Shown here: positions 34,894-43,077 of the stretch, one piece after another
How the letters are laid out: the number at the start of each line of letters is the position of its first letter
Numbering within the stretch: the first letter of the stretch is position 1
Source of the DNA: Cocleimonas sp.
Lineage (GTDB): Bacteria > Pseudomonadota > Gammaproteobacteria > Thiotrichales > Thiotrichaceae
DNA: 64,000 bases
Direction of reading: 5' to 3'
Assembly: GCA_021647365.1 (NCBI GenBank)
Contig: JAKIUW010000011.1
Location: 27,406 to 91,405, forward strand
The notes under the pieces: generated by a model
What the model was told of the DNA's origin: nothing
The model's database searches: none
Seen by the model: the letters and a program-made list of their open reading frames with translations, nothing else
Translations under genes and position numbers: made by a program

Positions 34894-35669
34894 TCTTAAA
34901 TTTTTTACAGTCAATCGGCGCTTATGTGCTTGATGCATTCGCCAGCTTAGGACGTGCCAGTCTATTTTTAATGCAGGTGTTAATGGGCATTAAAGATGTT
35001 TTATTACGCCCACGTTTATTGATTCGTGAATTGTATTCTGTCGGTGTTTTGTCTCTGTTGATTATTGTGTTCTCAGCAATATTTGTGGGTATGGTTTTAA
35101 GCCTGCTAGGTTATGTAACATTAGTTGACTTTGGTGCAGAATCCTCGCTAGGCGTATTGGTATCGTTATCATTGATTCGTGAATTAGGGCCCGTGTTAAG
35201 TGCGTTGCTATTCTCAGGGCGTGCAGGTTCGGCACTAACCGCAGAAATTGGTTTGATGAAAGCCACTGAACAACTTGCCAGTATGGAAATGATGGCGGTA
35301 GATCCTATTCGCCGTATTGTTACACCACGATTCTTGGCAGGCTTTATCTCATTACCATTACTCACGATTATATTTATGGCACTGGGTATTTACGCAGGCT
35401 ACTTGGTCGGTAGTGTTTGGTTGGGTGTCGATGAAGGCTCGTATTGGTCGCAAATGCAGAATAAGGTTGAGTTTTGGCATGATGTTGTCAACGGTATTAT
35501 TAAAAGCGTAGTGTTTGGTTTTGTTGTCACGTGGATAGCGGTTTATCAGGGTTATAACGCAATGCCAACTTCAGAAGGCGTTAGCCGCGCGACGACAAAT
35601 TCAGTTGTTTATTCGGCATTAGCCGTATTAGGTTTAGATTTTATATTAACCGCAATAATGTTTATTTAA
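34890..35669 (+). CDS. mlaE: Phospholipid ABC transporter permease MlaE
   Basis: 259 residues, usual length. Seen: LIRELYSVGVLSLLIIVFSAIFVGMVLSL near the N terminus and ELGPVLSALLFSGRAGSALTAEIGLMKATEQLASMEMM, the signature coupling region of the MlaE family. Five or six membrane helices. It starts 4 bp before the mlaF stop and leads to mlaD after 11 bp. Confidence 0.96.
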   Translation: MILNFLQSIGAYVLDAFASLGRASLFLMQVLMGIKDVLLRPRLLIRELYSVGVLSLLIIVFSAIFVGMVLSLLGYVTLVDFGAESSLGVLVSLSLIRELGPVLSALLFSGRAGSALTAEIGLMKATEQLASMEMMAVDPIRRIVTPRFLAGFISLPLLTIIFMALGIYAGYLVGSVWLGVDEGSYWSQMQNKVEFWHDVVNGIIKSVVFGFVVTWIAVYQGYNAMPTSEGVSRATTNSVVYSALAVLGLDFILTAIMFI

Positions 35670-35680
35670 GGTAATAGATT

Positions 35681-36145
35681 ATGGGTTCTTCAAGAAAAAC
35701 AGAAATATTTGTGGGTGCATTTGTACTACTGGCATTGCTAGCATTCTTTGTATTGGCAATGAATATCAGTAATTTAGGAAGTTTGGGTTCTGATAAAGGT
35801 TACACGGTCAACGCACAGTTTGATAATGTAGGTGGTTTGCAACCCAGAGCTAAAGTGACGTTATCGGGCGTGAGTGTTGGCAGGGTAACAGGTATTAGCT
35901 ACGACAAAGAAACCTTTCGCGCGGTGGTTACGATGACAATCAACGGTGGCGTGGATTATTTACCCAGTGATACACAGGCCAGTATTTATACGTCGGGTTT
36001 ACTTGGTGAACAATATATCTCGCTGGAGCCAGGCGCGGAAGATGAGGTGCTAGCAGAGGGTAGTGCGGTAACACTCACACAATCAGCGGTAGTATTGGAA
36101 GAAATTATAGGAAAGTTATTAGTAAGCTTCACAACGAAAGATTAA
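35681..36145 (+). CDS. mlaD: Phospholipid transport MCE-domain protein MlaD
   Basis: 154 residues: one N-terminal membrane helix (about 9-29) and a single MCE domain with TVNAQFDNVGGLQPRAKVTLSGVSVGRV and TSGLLGEQYISLEPG. The family forms a hexameric periplasmic ring on MlaE with a central lipid channel. The length fits single-MCE gammaproteobacterial MlaD. Followed by a 124-bp gap before mlaC. Confidence 0.95.
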   Translation: MGSSRKTEIFVGAFVLLALLAFFVLAMNISNLGSLGSDKGYTVNAQFDNVGGLQPRAKVTLSGVSVGRVTGISYDKETFRAVVTMTINGGVDYLPSDTQASIYTSGLLGEQYISLEPGAEDEVLAEGSAVTLTQSAVVLEEIIGKLLVSFTTKD

Positions 36146-36269
36146 CTTGGCTAACTATGCTTTCTTACAACAATTAGTGTTTTTTGCAACAAAGAGTGGA
36201 ACTAATACTGCATAATAAGCACTAAGCACTTGAAATGCTAACAGTTGAACAATTAAGGAAATAGCGGAA

Positions 36270-36893
36270 ATGAATGTGTTTAATCTAAATAAAGTAGTCT
36301 CTTTGACGGTGCTAGTAGCAAGTTTATTTTCTGCCTCTACAGCAATGGCGAAAAGTAATGATGCTGCTGATGCACAAGAAATAATAATGCATGTAACCAC
36401 CTCTGTTGTTAATGAACTGGGGAAAAATAAAGCTAGATACCAAAGCGATCCAAAATTTCTAGATAGCATGATAAGGAGAGATATGCTTCCCGTTATTGAT
36501 TTTAATGGGATGGCGAAATTAACACTGGGTAAACACTGGCGAAAGGCGTCAGCCTCTCAACGACAACGTTTTACTTCGGCTTATCGTGAAATGTTGATAA
36601 GAAGCTATGGAAAGATCATGTTGAAGTATGCGGGCGCAAGCATACGATCAGGAAATTCGGTAGCAGGTAAAAGAGCAGGCTATGTGAAGGTTAGAACCGT
36701 AGTAACACCGAGAGGTGGCACGCCTGTAGCGGCTAACTATGATGTTCGTAAACTCTCTGGTAAGTGGAAAGCCTATAATGTGCAAGTCGGCGGTGTAAAC
36801 TTGATTACCAACTTCCGCACTAACTTCACCCGTGAAGTTAGTGCTAAGGGTATCGAAGCTTTAATTGCACGCCTTAATAAAACTAAAAAATAG
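36270..36893 (+). CDS. mlaC: Periplasmic phospholipid-binding protein MlaC
   Basis: 207 residues with an N-terminal signal peptide ending around SASTAMA-KSND. Seen: Tol-Tol/Ttg2D family segments DMLPVIDFNGMAKLTLGKHWRKAS and FTSAYREMLIRSYGKIMLKYAG. MlaC ferries phospholipids across the periplasm between MlaA at the outer membrane and MlaD. MlaA is not in this window, as is usual. Confidence 0.94.
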   Translation: MNVFNLNKVVSLTVLVASLFSASTAMAKSNDAADAQEIIMHVTTSVVNELGKNKARYQSDPKFLDSMIRRDMLPVIDFNGMAKLTLGKHWRKASASQRQRFTSAYREMLIRSYGKIMLKYAGASIRSGNSVAGKRAGYVKVRTVVTPRGGTPVAANYDVRKLSGKWKAYNVQVGGVNLITNFRTNFTREVSAKGIEALIARLNKTKK

Positions 36894-36901
36894 AACACAG
36901 C

Positions 36902-37225
36902 ATGAGTACATTATCATCTACAACTGCAATAGCCTCTGCTGTATCTAGCGATAAAGGTATTGATCTAAAAGGAAGTCTAGTCTACTCGACCGTCTCATCA
37001 GTCTTGTCAGAAGGTTGTAAGCTTCTTGAAGGTCATCAGGAAAATTCGATCAATATCAGTTTGGCTGATGTGAAAAGAATCGATAGTGCAGGTATAGCGC
37101 TATTGTTGGAATGGAAACGCTTGTGCGATCAAAATAATAAAAACTATCAAGTTGTTGGGGCGCAAGAGCAAGCGCTTTCTTTAATTACAACGAATAAAAT
37201 GCAAAATATTTTACATTTAAGTTAG
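36902..37225 (+). CDS. mlaB: MlaB STAS-domain protein
   Basis: 107 residues, one STAS domain with SVLSEGCKLLEGH and the phospho-acceptor-like loop RIDSAGIALLLEWKRL. It follows mlaC by 8 bp as the last gene of mlaFEDCB and binds MlaF in the complex. The order is the canonical one, although the E. coli followers (ibaG, murA) are absent. Confidence 0.92.
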   Translation: MSTLSSTTAIASAVSSDKGIDLKGSLVYSTVSSVLSEGCKLLEGHQENSINISLADVKRIDSAGIALLLEWKRLCDQNNKNYQVVGAQEQALSLITTNKMQNILHLS

Positions 37226-37261
37226 TTGGTTTACTTACTCTTTATTACTGAGAATGTGAAG

Positions 37262-37281
37262 CCACCCCCACTTTTAAATGA
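37262..37281 (-). repeat. Degenerate G-tract repeat
   Basis: CACCCCCACTTTTAAATGAT matches the unit with one base changed in ACATGAT and a shortened C-run, after mlaB. Confidence 0.55.
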
Positions 37282-37405
37282 TAGGGCATTCGTTTTTTGA
37301 ATGACTACATAGAACTTATGCAGAGCTAGATGATGTTCTTTATTTTAACCGACCTAATATCTGCCATGTCTATAAATACCTCTGCTGTTGCTGCAAATAT
37401 AAAAG

Positions 37406-37451
37406 GAACAAAAAAAGCCCATGCTCGCTAAAGCATGGGCTTTTTTTGTTC
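37406..37451. terminator. Bidirectional terminator between mlaB and rplI
   Basis: Two 20-bp arms form a perfect inverted repeat (GAACAAAAAAAGCCCATGCT with its complement ending GTTC) around CGCTAA, with A- and T-runs on both sides, ending both converging operons. Confidence 0.95.
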
Positions 37452-37467
37452 GGGAAGATTCTAATAG

Positions 37468-37989
37468 TTAGTAAAGATCAGGGATATCATCAGTAAATGT
37501 ACCAATAACTTGTTTCTCAATTTCTTCCATTTCACTATCTGCATCAGCAACAACATTTACTTTAACTGTTGCTTCAACGCCACCGTGAAGATGGATAAGG
37601 ATTTCGTATTCGCCGATATTACGGATAGCTCCATCTGGCATACGCACTTCACGACGCTCAACGTCTACACCTTTTGATGTGATAAGCTCTGCAATCTCAT
37701 TGTTAGATACAGATCCAAAGAGCTTTCCACCAACGCCTGCTCTTACTTCTATTTCTAAAGCACCAACGCCGTTGATGGCTACTTGGCGATCTTCAGCTGC
37801 TTTGGTTACGCCAGCAGCTTTTTTCTCAAGATCAGAGCGGAGTGATTCAAATTCTGCAACATTTGTTTTAGTTGCAATTTTTGCTTTTTGTTGTGGTACG
37901 AGGAAGTTGCGGGCAAAGCCTGACTTAACATCAACAACGTCACCAAGACCGCCTAAATTTTCAATTCTTTCCATTAAAATAACTTGCAT
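37468..37989 (-). CDS. rplI: Ribosomal protein bL9
   Basis: 173 residues, about 25 longer than the usual 148-150. Seen: MQVILMERIENLGGLGDVVDVKSGFARNFLVP, the N-terminal RNA-binding domain, the long connecting helix and a C-terminal domain through HLHGGVEATVKVNVVA. The extra tail (about 150-173) is acidic (DADSEMEEIEKQVIGTFTDD). Last gene of rpsF-rpsR-DUF2232-rplI. Confidence 0.95.
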   Translation of the reverse strand: MQVILMERIENLGGLGDVVDVKSGFARNFLVPQQKAKIATKTNVAEFESLRSDLEKKAAGVTKAAEDRQVAINGVGALEIEVRAGVGGKLFGSVSNNEIAELITSKGVDVERREVRMPDGAIRNIGEYEILIHLHGGVEATVKVNVVADADSEMEEIEKQVIGTFTDDIPDLY

Positions 37990-38046
37990 GATATTTCACC
38001 TAAATTGACCTAATTGGTCGTTTCATTATTTATTTAATAAATTCAT

Positions 38047-38940
38047 CTAATTTTTCTTTACAATTTTTTGACGAAAGTCAGTAAAATTATCGACTAAGCC
38101 AAAGGTTGCAAGCAATACAATCATTTGTATGAGCAATAAAAACATCAAAACATAAAGCCCTACAAGCCAGCTAATACTCATGCCGCGCTGTTTTACAAAA
38201 CTATGTGCCAATGACAAACCTTGAAACATAAATACAGCAATACCAACCATTATCAATTCGATAATGAGATGATTCGCTGTTATCACTGCAATCGCAATAC
38301 CGACAATAAAAGCAATGGATGCTTGCTTGCCGATGCGTATTTGGCGGAACTCTTCTCCAAAACCACCTGGGTTGTAGAGTAGGGCTTGCCAGTTGCGTGC
38401 AATAATTAACGACAGTATCGCGATTATTGCAAATGCTGCTGCAAATGTTCCTGTCATCCAGTGTGAGGCATTATTGATAATTTCATCAATTTTACTTTCA
38501 CTGAGCTGATAGGTCTGCTGTGTCTTTATCAACAGGGGTTTTACTTGTTCTAATACAGGCTGCCAAAATGCGCTGGCATCTGGATGCGTGAGATGGAACA
38601 ATAAAACACCTGATGTACCTAATAGCAGCGTTAGCTGTAAAGTTTTCCCCCATGAGTTTGTCACGGCTAAGGCACTTGATAAAAGTACCATGGGCAACCA
38701 CGTTGCTACTCCTGCTAATAAGCCACTGCTAGCTTGCTGTTGTAAAATACTTGCTACAACGAGCGTCACACTTGCTAGCAGTGCATATATGATTCCTTGT
38801 TGCCATCCTTTGCGAAGTATTATCAGTGCAATCGCTGCATTACTGAAAACAATTAGCGGGGATAACACTAAAGAAATCAGGGTGGATAAAACAACAAATA
38901 TAGCTGCTTGCATCCGGCCCGCCATAATAAAGCTGGCCAT
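38047..38940 (-). CDS. DUF2232 multi-pass membrane protein
   Basis: 297 residues with about eight hydrophobic segments, starting MASFIMAGRMQAAIFVVLSTL. It matches the YybS/DUF2232 type found between rpsR and rplI in many gammaproteobacteria, where it occupies the same place. Function unknown; a transporter-like fold is often proposed. It follows rpsR by 32 bp and precedes rplI by 57 bp. Confidence 0.85.
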   Translation of the reverse strand: MASFIMAGRMQAAIFVVLSTLISLVLSPLIVFSNAAIALIILRKGWQQGIIYALLASVTLVVASILQQQASSGLLAGVATWLPMVLLSSALAVTNSWGKTLQLTLLLGTSGVLLFHLTHPDASAFWQPVLEQVKPLLIKTQQTYQLSESKIDEIINNASHWMTGTFAAAFAIIAILSLIIARNWQALLYNPGGFGEEFRQIRIGKQASIAFIVGIAIAVITANHLIIELIMVGIAVFMFQGLSLAHSFVKQRGMSISWLVGLYVLMFLLLIQMIVLLATFGLVDNFTDFRQKIVKKN

Positions 38941-38972
38941 AATTTTACTCTTGTTGCTCTACTTATTAATGC

Positions 38973-39200
38973 TTACTTATGCTGGTCCGTGTAAGGAATC
39001 AAAGCAAGAAAACGTGCGCGTTTGATAGCCGTTGCTAACTGGCGCTGGTATTTTGCTTTTGTGCCTGTAACTCGGCTCGGTACAATCTTACCTGTTTCAG
39101 TAATGAATGCTTTTAGTGTATCTAAATCTTTGTAATCTATTTCTTTAACGCCTTCTGCGGTAAAGCGACAAAATTTCTGACGACGGAAACGGTGTGACAT
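38973..39200 (-). CDS. rpsR: Ribosomal protein bS18
   Basis: 75 residues with the family core RFCRFTAEGVKEIDYKDLDTLK… and KYQRQLATAIKRARFLALIPYTDQHK at the C terminus. It binds bS6 on the 30S platform. Follows rpsF by 18 bp; priB, which separates them in E. coli, is absent. Confidence 0.97.
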   Translation of the reverse strand: MSHRFRRQKFCRFTAEGVKEIDYKDLDTLKAFITETGKIVPSRVTGTKAKYQRQLATAIKRARFLALIPYTDQHK

Positions 39201-39218
39201 AATTATTCTCCTATTCGA

Positions 39219-39572
39219 TTATCTGCGCTGTTGTTTTCTTTCAGCTTTCTTTTCGGCTTCTTTGCTTAGCATTGAAGGCTTAGTATCAGCGTCGTCACGG
39301 CGTATAACCATGTTACGAAGAACAGCATCGTTAAAGCGGAATAGGTCTTCCAGCTCGTTTAATGTTTTTGTATCACACTCGATGTTCATTAACACGTAGT
39401 GTGCTTTGTGTAATTTTACGATTGGATAAGCTAGAGGACGTCGACCCCAGTCTTCAAGACGGTGGATTGAGCCTTTGCTACCTTCAATTAATTTGCGGTA
39501 ACGGTCTAGCATGTCAGGTAGTTGTTCAGATTGATCTGGGTGTACCAGAACGACAACTTCATAATGTCTCAT
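39219..39572 (-). CDS. rpsF: Ribosomal protein bS6
   Basis: 117 residues: MRHYEVVVLVHPDQSEQLPDMLDRY, GRRPLAYPIVKLHKAHYVLM and a Lys/Arg-rich charged tail after residue 98. Pairs with bS18. First gene of the operon, with the ribosome site AAGGAGATACT before ATG. Confidence 0.97.
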   Translation of the reverse strand: MRHYEVVVLVHPDQSEQLPDMLDRYRKLIEGSKGSIHRLEDWGRRPLAYPIVKLHKAHYVLMNIECDTKTLNELEDLFRFNDAVLRNMVIRRDDADTKPSMLSKEAEKKAERKQQRR

Positions 39573-39598
39573 AGTATCTCCTTATGGACAGGTTGGCC

Positions 39599-39654
39599 GT
39601 ATTTCCAATAACTTTTTGTGTTATTAAAATACAGCAAGGAGGGGTCAATGACCC
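39599..39654 (-). promoter_or_regulatory. Putative structured leader of the rpsF operon
   Basis: In the rpsF transcript, GTATTT-T-AATAAC pairs with GTTATT-GG-AAATAC (39599-39632 on the plus-strand numbering), with GGGTCATTGACCC (39642-39654), a perfect short palindrome, further upstream. bS6-bS18 dimers bind leaders of this operon in many bacteria; I cannot verify the known consensus here. Confidence 0.35.
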
Positions 39655-39776
39655 ACGAAACGGCGCATTATCATGGAGGGTAGGATAAAAGTCAAGGGCC
39701 TTTAGTAGGATAAGGAAATTGATCCAGATAATTTATTGATTGTGTCCTATAGTTGTTGCATAGGAGGAAATACCCA

Positions 39777-40886
39777 GTGAGTTTGTCACTATTATTGATT
39801 CAAAATAATCTGGTTCAAGGTGAGCGTATACCGTCTGATATGCTATCCCTCCTTGCGACAAAAATCCCCAATGCAAATACCAGTTGTGCTTCATTTTCTC
39901 AGCTTCGAGAAGGTGAGATTGATGTGGGTGATTATGAGCTTATCATCACACAAGATAAGTTTGTTAAGAGAAGACTTGATAATCATGATGTGGGCTTTGT
40001 TGTGCGCAACATTATGTGGAAAAAATTATCAGATCTATCTTTGCAACTTGATGTATTTGTACAGTTAAATCGATACCTTTCTAAATATCCACTAACCTTA
40101 GAAAACTGGACATTAACCGAAGTGCTCCATGATAGTGATGAAGCAGTAATTTACCGTGCAGAAAATAAAGAAGGGGGGCTAGCGGCAATCAAGCGCTTCA
40201 AGTTTAAGCCGAGCCATTTGTCGGATAAAGTTGTACAGCAGTTTCTATCGCATATCGAAAAACAATGTAGTTTGTACTCTAAAGGTTTGGTGCGTTTTTA
40301 TGATGGAGGTGTTAGTGGAGAAGCATTTTATTTGGTGATGGAATATATGCAGCACACTACTTTAAGGCAGTCTTTAATTAGTTGTGGTGAAGTTTTGCCT
40401 CTAACCCATGCACTTGAATGGTTTCATGAAATTGTGGAGGCATTGGACATTGTCCACAAAGCAGGCTTGATTCATAGAGACCTTAAAATAGACAATATTA
40501 TGTTGCGCGGTGATGGCAGCTTGGCACTGATGGATTATGGCGTTTCAAAAAGAATTTTGCTGGATGCCGGCTTTGTAATGGAACATGAACTGCATTGTTC
40601 TCCGCATTACGTTAGTCCTGAACAAATCTCTGGGGATGCCTGTACTCAGGCTTCGGATATTTACAGTTTAGGTGTGATTTTTTATGAGTTGCTCATGGGG
40701 TGCAAGCCCTATTCTGCAAGTCAAGCACACGAATTAATGATGCATCATGTGATGGCTCCTGTGCCTGTATTTCCTGATAACCTTAAGCAATTTCAGCTTA
40801 CACTGAATAAAATGATGGCAAAAGATCCTGATGATCGTTTTTCAAGTGTGATTGATGCCGTTGAGAGTTTGCCTGTAGCGGCTTAA
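39777..40886 (+). CDS. Hanks-type Ser/Thr protein kinase with an N-terminal receiver-like domain
   Basis: 369 residues from the GTG at 39777, chosen because AGGAGG (39762-39767) is well placed. Seen: N-terminal about 100 residues resembling a degenerate receiver (SLLLIQNNLV…, YELIITQD); kinase domain with VAIK-like AAIKRFKF (Lys), HRDLKIDNIML (catalytic loop intact), DYGVSK in place of DFG, SPHYVSPEQ (activation-loop end) and ASDIYSLGVIFYELL. The glycine-rich loop is absent (LHDSDEAVIYRAE). No transmembrane segment. Substrate unknown; not part of an evident operon. Confidence 0.88.
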   Translation: MSLSLLLIQNNLVQGERIPSDMLSLLATKIPNANTSCASFSQLREGEIDVGDYELIITQDKFVKRRLDNHDVGFVVRNIMWKKLSDLSLQLDVFVQLNRYLSKYPLTLENWTLTEVLHDSDEAVIYRAENKEGGLAAIKRFKFKPSHLSDKVVQQFLSHIEKQCSLYSKGLVRFYDGGVSGEAFYLVMEYMQHTTLRQSLISCGEVLPLTHALEWFHEIVEALDIVHKAGLIHRDLKIDNIMLRGDGSLALMDYGVSKRILLDAGFVMEHELHCSPHYVSPEQISGDACTQASDIYSLGVIFYELLMGCKPYSASQAHELMMHHVMAPVPVFPDNLKQFQLTLNKMMAKDPDDRFSSVIDAVESLPVAA

Positions 40887-40895
40887 TCAGCATAA

Positions 40896-40922
40896 GCTGT
40901 AAAAGTAGAGGGGTGTGCTTTT
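40896..40922 (+). repeat. Degenerate G-tract repeat
   Basis: ATAAGCTGTAAAAGTAGAGGGG then TGTGCTTTT, with the G-run interrupted. It lies just after the kinase gene. Confidence 0.65.
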
Positions 40923-41102
40923 GGCTCTGTTCATAAGAACTGCTTTTTAGTGTATGAAGTTCCTTTTACGCTAGCGGGTAATCCCCAGTTATCAGGAAAA
41001 CCCTTCTACTTATAAATATAAATCCAATAAAAAGTGTTTGTTCTTCATTAGTTTGTATAATCATGGCTTCGAATGCTTTTAATAAAGTAAGTGGTTAAAT
41101 AA

Positions 41103-41786
41103 GTGGCTGCGATTAATAAACAAACTGGAAATGAAAGCCTCAATAGGCAAGTGGATGCAGTTCTTCAAACTGAGAAGAACCCGCGCGTTATATGGCGGCA
41201 GCTAACCTTGGGTGTTTATAGCTCTTCAGATAATTTAAAATCACATACACAGCGTATTTTATTTTGTTTAGATAATGATTTATCTGAATATATTTCTGGT
41301 GCATTGCATGATTTGTTTGTCACCTTGGGAGATAAAGGCAATGCGCTACGCCAACGCATGTTTAACTTAGCTAGCCCTGTTATGTCTTTTGCTGATAGAG
41401 CGTATTTTAAAGTTTGGTTGATAGAGAGTAGTGATGAAAGTCTGGCATGTTATCAATTTAGCGGCTCAGTGCTTAAAAGCAAAACCTGCCAAACACAAAT
41501 GGAAGAAACAAAAAATTCGTATAGAATTGTGCCTACATTTAATACTGTGTTAGAAGAGGCTGAATATAAGATTGAATCTGGGCAGCTACTTCAAGCGCAA
41601 ACTTTGTTAGAAGAATTATGTCTAAAAAATGCCAATGATTCTGCTTTTCAACAAGAGTTACAACGTTTCTATTTTTACACAAAAAATAAAAAATCAATGG
41701 ATGCTTTTATGATCCAATTAAATGATTCAGGTGTAAAAGTAAGTAAGACATGGATAGAATTGCAGGCGCTATCAAAAGCGTGGTAG
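41103..41786 (+). CDS. Hypothetical protein with a FimV-like TPR segment
   Basis: 227 residues starting at GTG 41103 with no strong ribosome site. No signal peptide or membrane helix. The N-terminal half (1-140) is not recognised. The second half has EEAEYKIESGQLLQAQTLLEELC and a second helical pair, a layout reminiscent of the TPR-like modules within FimV. It lies 67 bp upstream of a FimV-like gene on the same strand, so the pair may divide functions of one FimV protein. That link is inference. Confidence 0.55.
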   Translation: MAAINKQTGNESLNRQVDAVLQTEKNPRVIWRQLTLGVYSSSDNLKSHTQRILFCLDNDLSEYISGALHDLFVTLGDKGNALRQRMFNLASPVMSFADRAYFKVWLIESSDESLACYQFSGSVLKSKTCQTQMEETKNSYRIVPTFNTVLEEAEYKIESGQLLQAQTLLEELCLKNANDSAFQQELQRFYFYTKNKKSMDAFMIQLNDSGVKVSKTWIELQALSKAW

Positions 41787-41853
41787 CTTCTCTAATAAGT
41801 GTAGCGTGTAATGAAAGAAAATTTAAAAATTGTTTAGGATGTTTTATTTTAAT

Positions 41854-43041
41854 ATGAAAAAATTTAGTCAAACTTTATTCATGGCATTATTGCTTGCAAC
41901 AGTTGTTCAGGCTGTATCGGCAGAAACTCGTTACCGAGTAAAATCATCTGATAATTTAAATGGAATTGTTGAACGATTCTATGATAGTTCTGATTTGTCA
42001 AAAGGCCAATTAATGGTTGGTGTATTGGCTAAAAATCCTAAAGCCTTTAGGGGCGGGAATATCAATTTTTTATTGAGAGGCAAGCGCTTAACATTGCCTG
42101 ATGAAAGTGAGATTGCACAAATTTCTCCGGAGATTGCGAGCCAATTATTATCCCAGCATGCAAGGTTTTTTCGGATTGGTATAACAGGTGATTTAGAGGC
42201 CCCAACACTTGATGAATTATCTATGGAGCCAGATGTATCAAGAGTGGGTAGTGTTGTAAAAGATATGGTGTTAAGGCAAAATCAAACTAAAAAAATTGAC
42301 CAGCTTCAACAAGAAAGTAATGTGTTAAAAAAGCAGTTGGAGGAGTTGCTCAATGCAAAAACTGATAGAGATAATCGTTTACTTGAATTGGAAAAAACTC
42401 TAAAACAAACTTTAGAAACGGCAAAGAAAGGTGCTGCTAAGCAAGCAACTTCTGTGGGAGATCCAAAAGAGCTTTCAGAAAAGGAAAATGAGTTAGAAAC
42501 TGCGAATAAGCTATTACAACAAAAACTCCAAGAAACAAAAAGTGAACTAGCCGAAAATACGCATTCCAATATTGTTTTGGAGCGTAAAGTTAAAAATTTG
42601 AAAAAAGAAGCAAGAGTTGCTGAGACTAAAATAGGTGAGAGTTTTGTGACGCCAGCGATAAAGGATATAAAAAGCAATCCTACGCCAGATACTAAACCTT
42701 CAACGGGTAGTTCATGGGCTAAACTGTTGTGGTTGCTTCCGCTTATCTTGCTTGCCGGATTTTTCTTTCATCTCTTTGGGAAAAAGAAAAACATTGTTGA
42801 TCCAGCGGATGACACCATTGCTAATTATGAAGCGGAATATTTAGAAGCCAATAAAGACATTGATCCAGAATTTGAAGAAGAAGACTTGGAGACAAGCATC
42901 AAACTAGATGTTGCGCGCGCTTATATTGAAGCAGAAGATACACCGTCTGCGCTGGATATCCTGACTGAGATAATGGAAGAAGGTAGTGACGAGCAACGCC
43001 AGCAGGCGCATGAGTTGTTGGAGAAGATATCTCCGAGCTAA
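41854..43041 (+). CDS. FimV-like polar landmark protein (LysM, coiled coil, TM, FimV C-terminal domain)
   Basis: 395 residues from ATG 41854, giving a proper signal peptide MKKFSQTLF…VSA-ET; upstream ATG 41839 is possible. Seen: a LysM-like/FimV N-terminal domain (RYRVKSSDNLNGIVERFY), a charged coiled coil (about 150-260), a transmembrane helix LLWLLPLILLAGFFFHLF (about 295) and the FimV C-terminal TPR-like motif TSIKLDVARAYIEAEDTPSALDILTEIMEEG. FimV/HubP organises type IV pilus machinery at the cell pole. The middle is shorter than in typical FimV (900+ residues). A repeat starts right after the stop. Confidence 0.85.
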   Translation: MKKFSQTLFMALLLATVVQAVSAETRYRVKSSDNLNGIVERFYDSSDLSKGQLMVGVLAKNPKAFRGGNINFLLRGKRLTLPDESEIAQISPEIASQLLSQHARFFRIGITGDLEAPTLDELSMEPDVSRVGSVVKDMVLRQNQTKKIDQLQQESNVLKKQLEELLNAKTDRDNRLLELEKTLKQTLETAKKGAAKQATSVGDPKELSEKENELETANKLLQQKLQETKSELAENTHSNIVLERKVKNLKKEARVAETKIGESFVTPAIKDIKSNPTPDTKPSTGSSWAKLLWLLPLILLAGFFFHLFGKKKNIVDPADDTIANYEAEYLEANKDIDPEFEEEDLETSIKLDVARAYIEAEDTPSALDILTEIMEEGSDEQRQQAHELLEKISPS

Positions 43042-43071
43042 ACATCATGTAAAAGTGGGGGGGTGTGCTTC
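43042..43071 (+). repeat. Dispersed G-tract repeat, single copy
   Basis: ACATCATGTAAAAGT-G7-TGTGCTT begins directly after the TAA of the FimV-like gene; between this gene and converging glcF. Confidence 0.9.
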
Positions 43072-43077
43072 TTAGTC

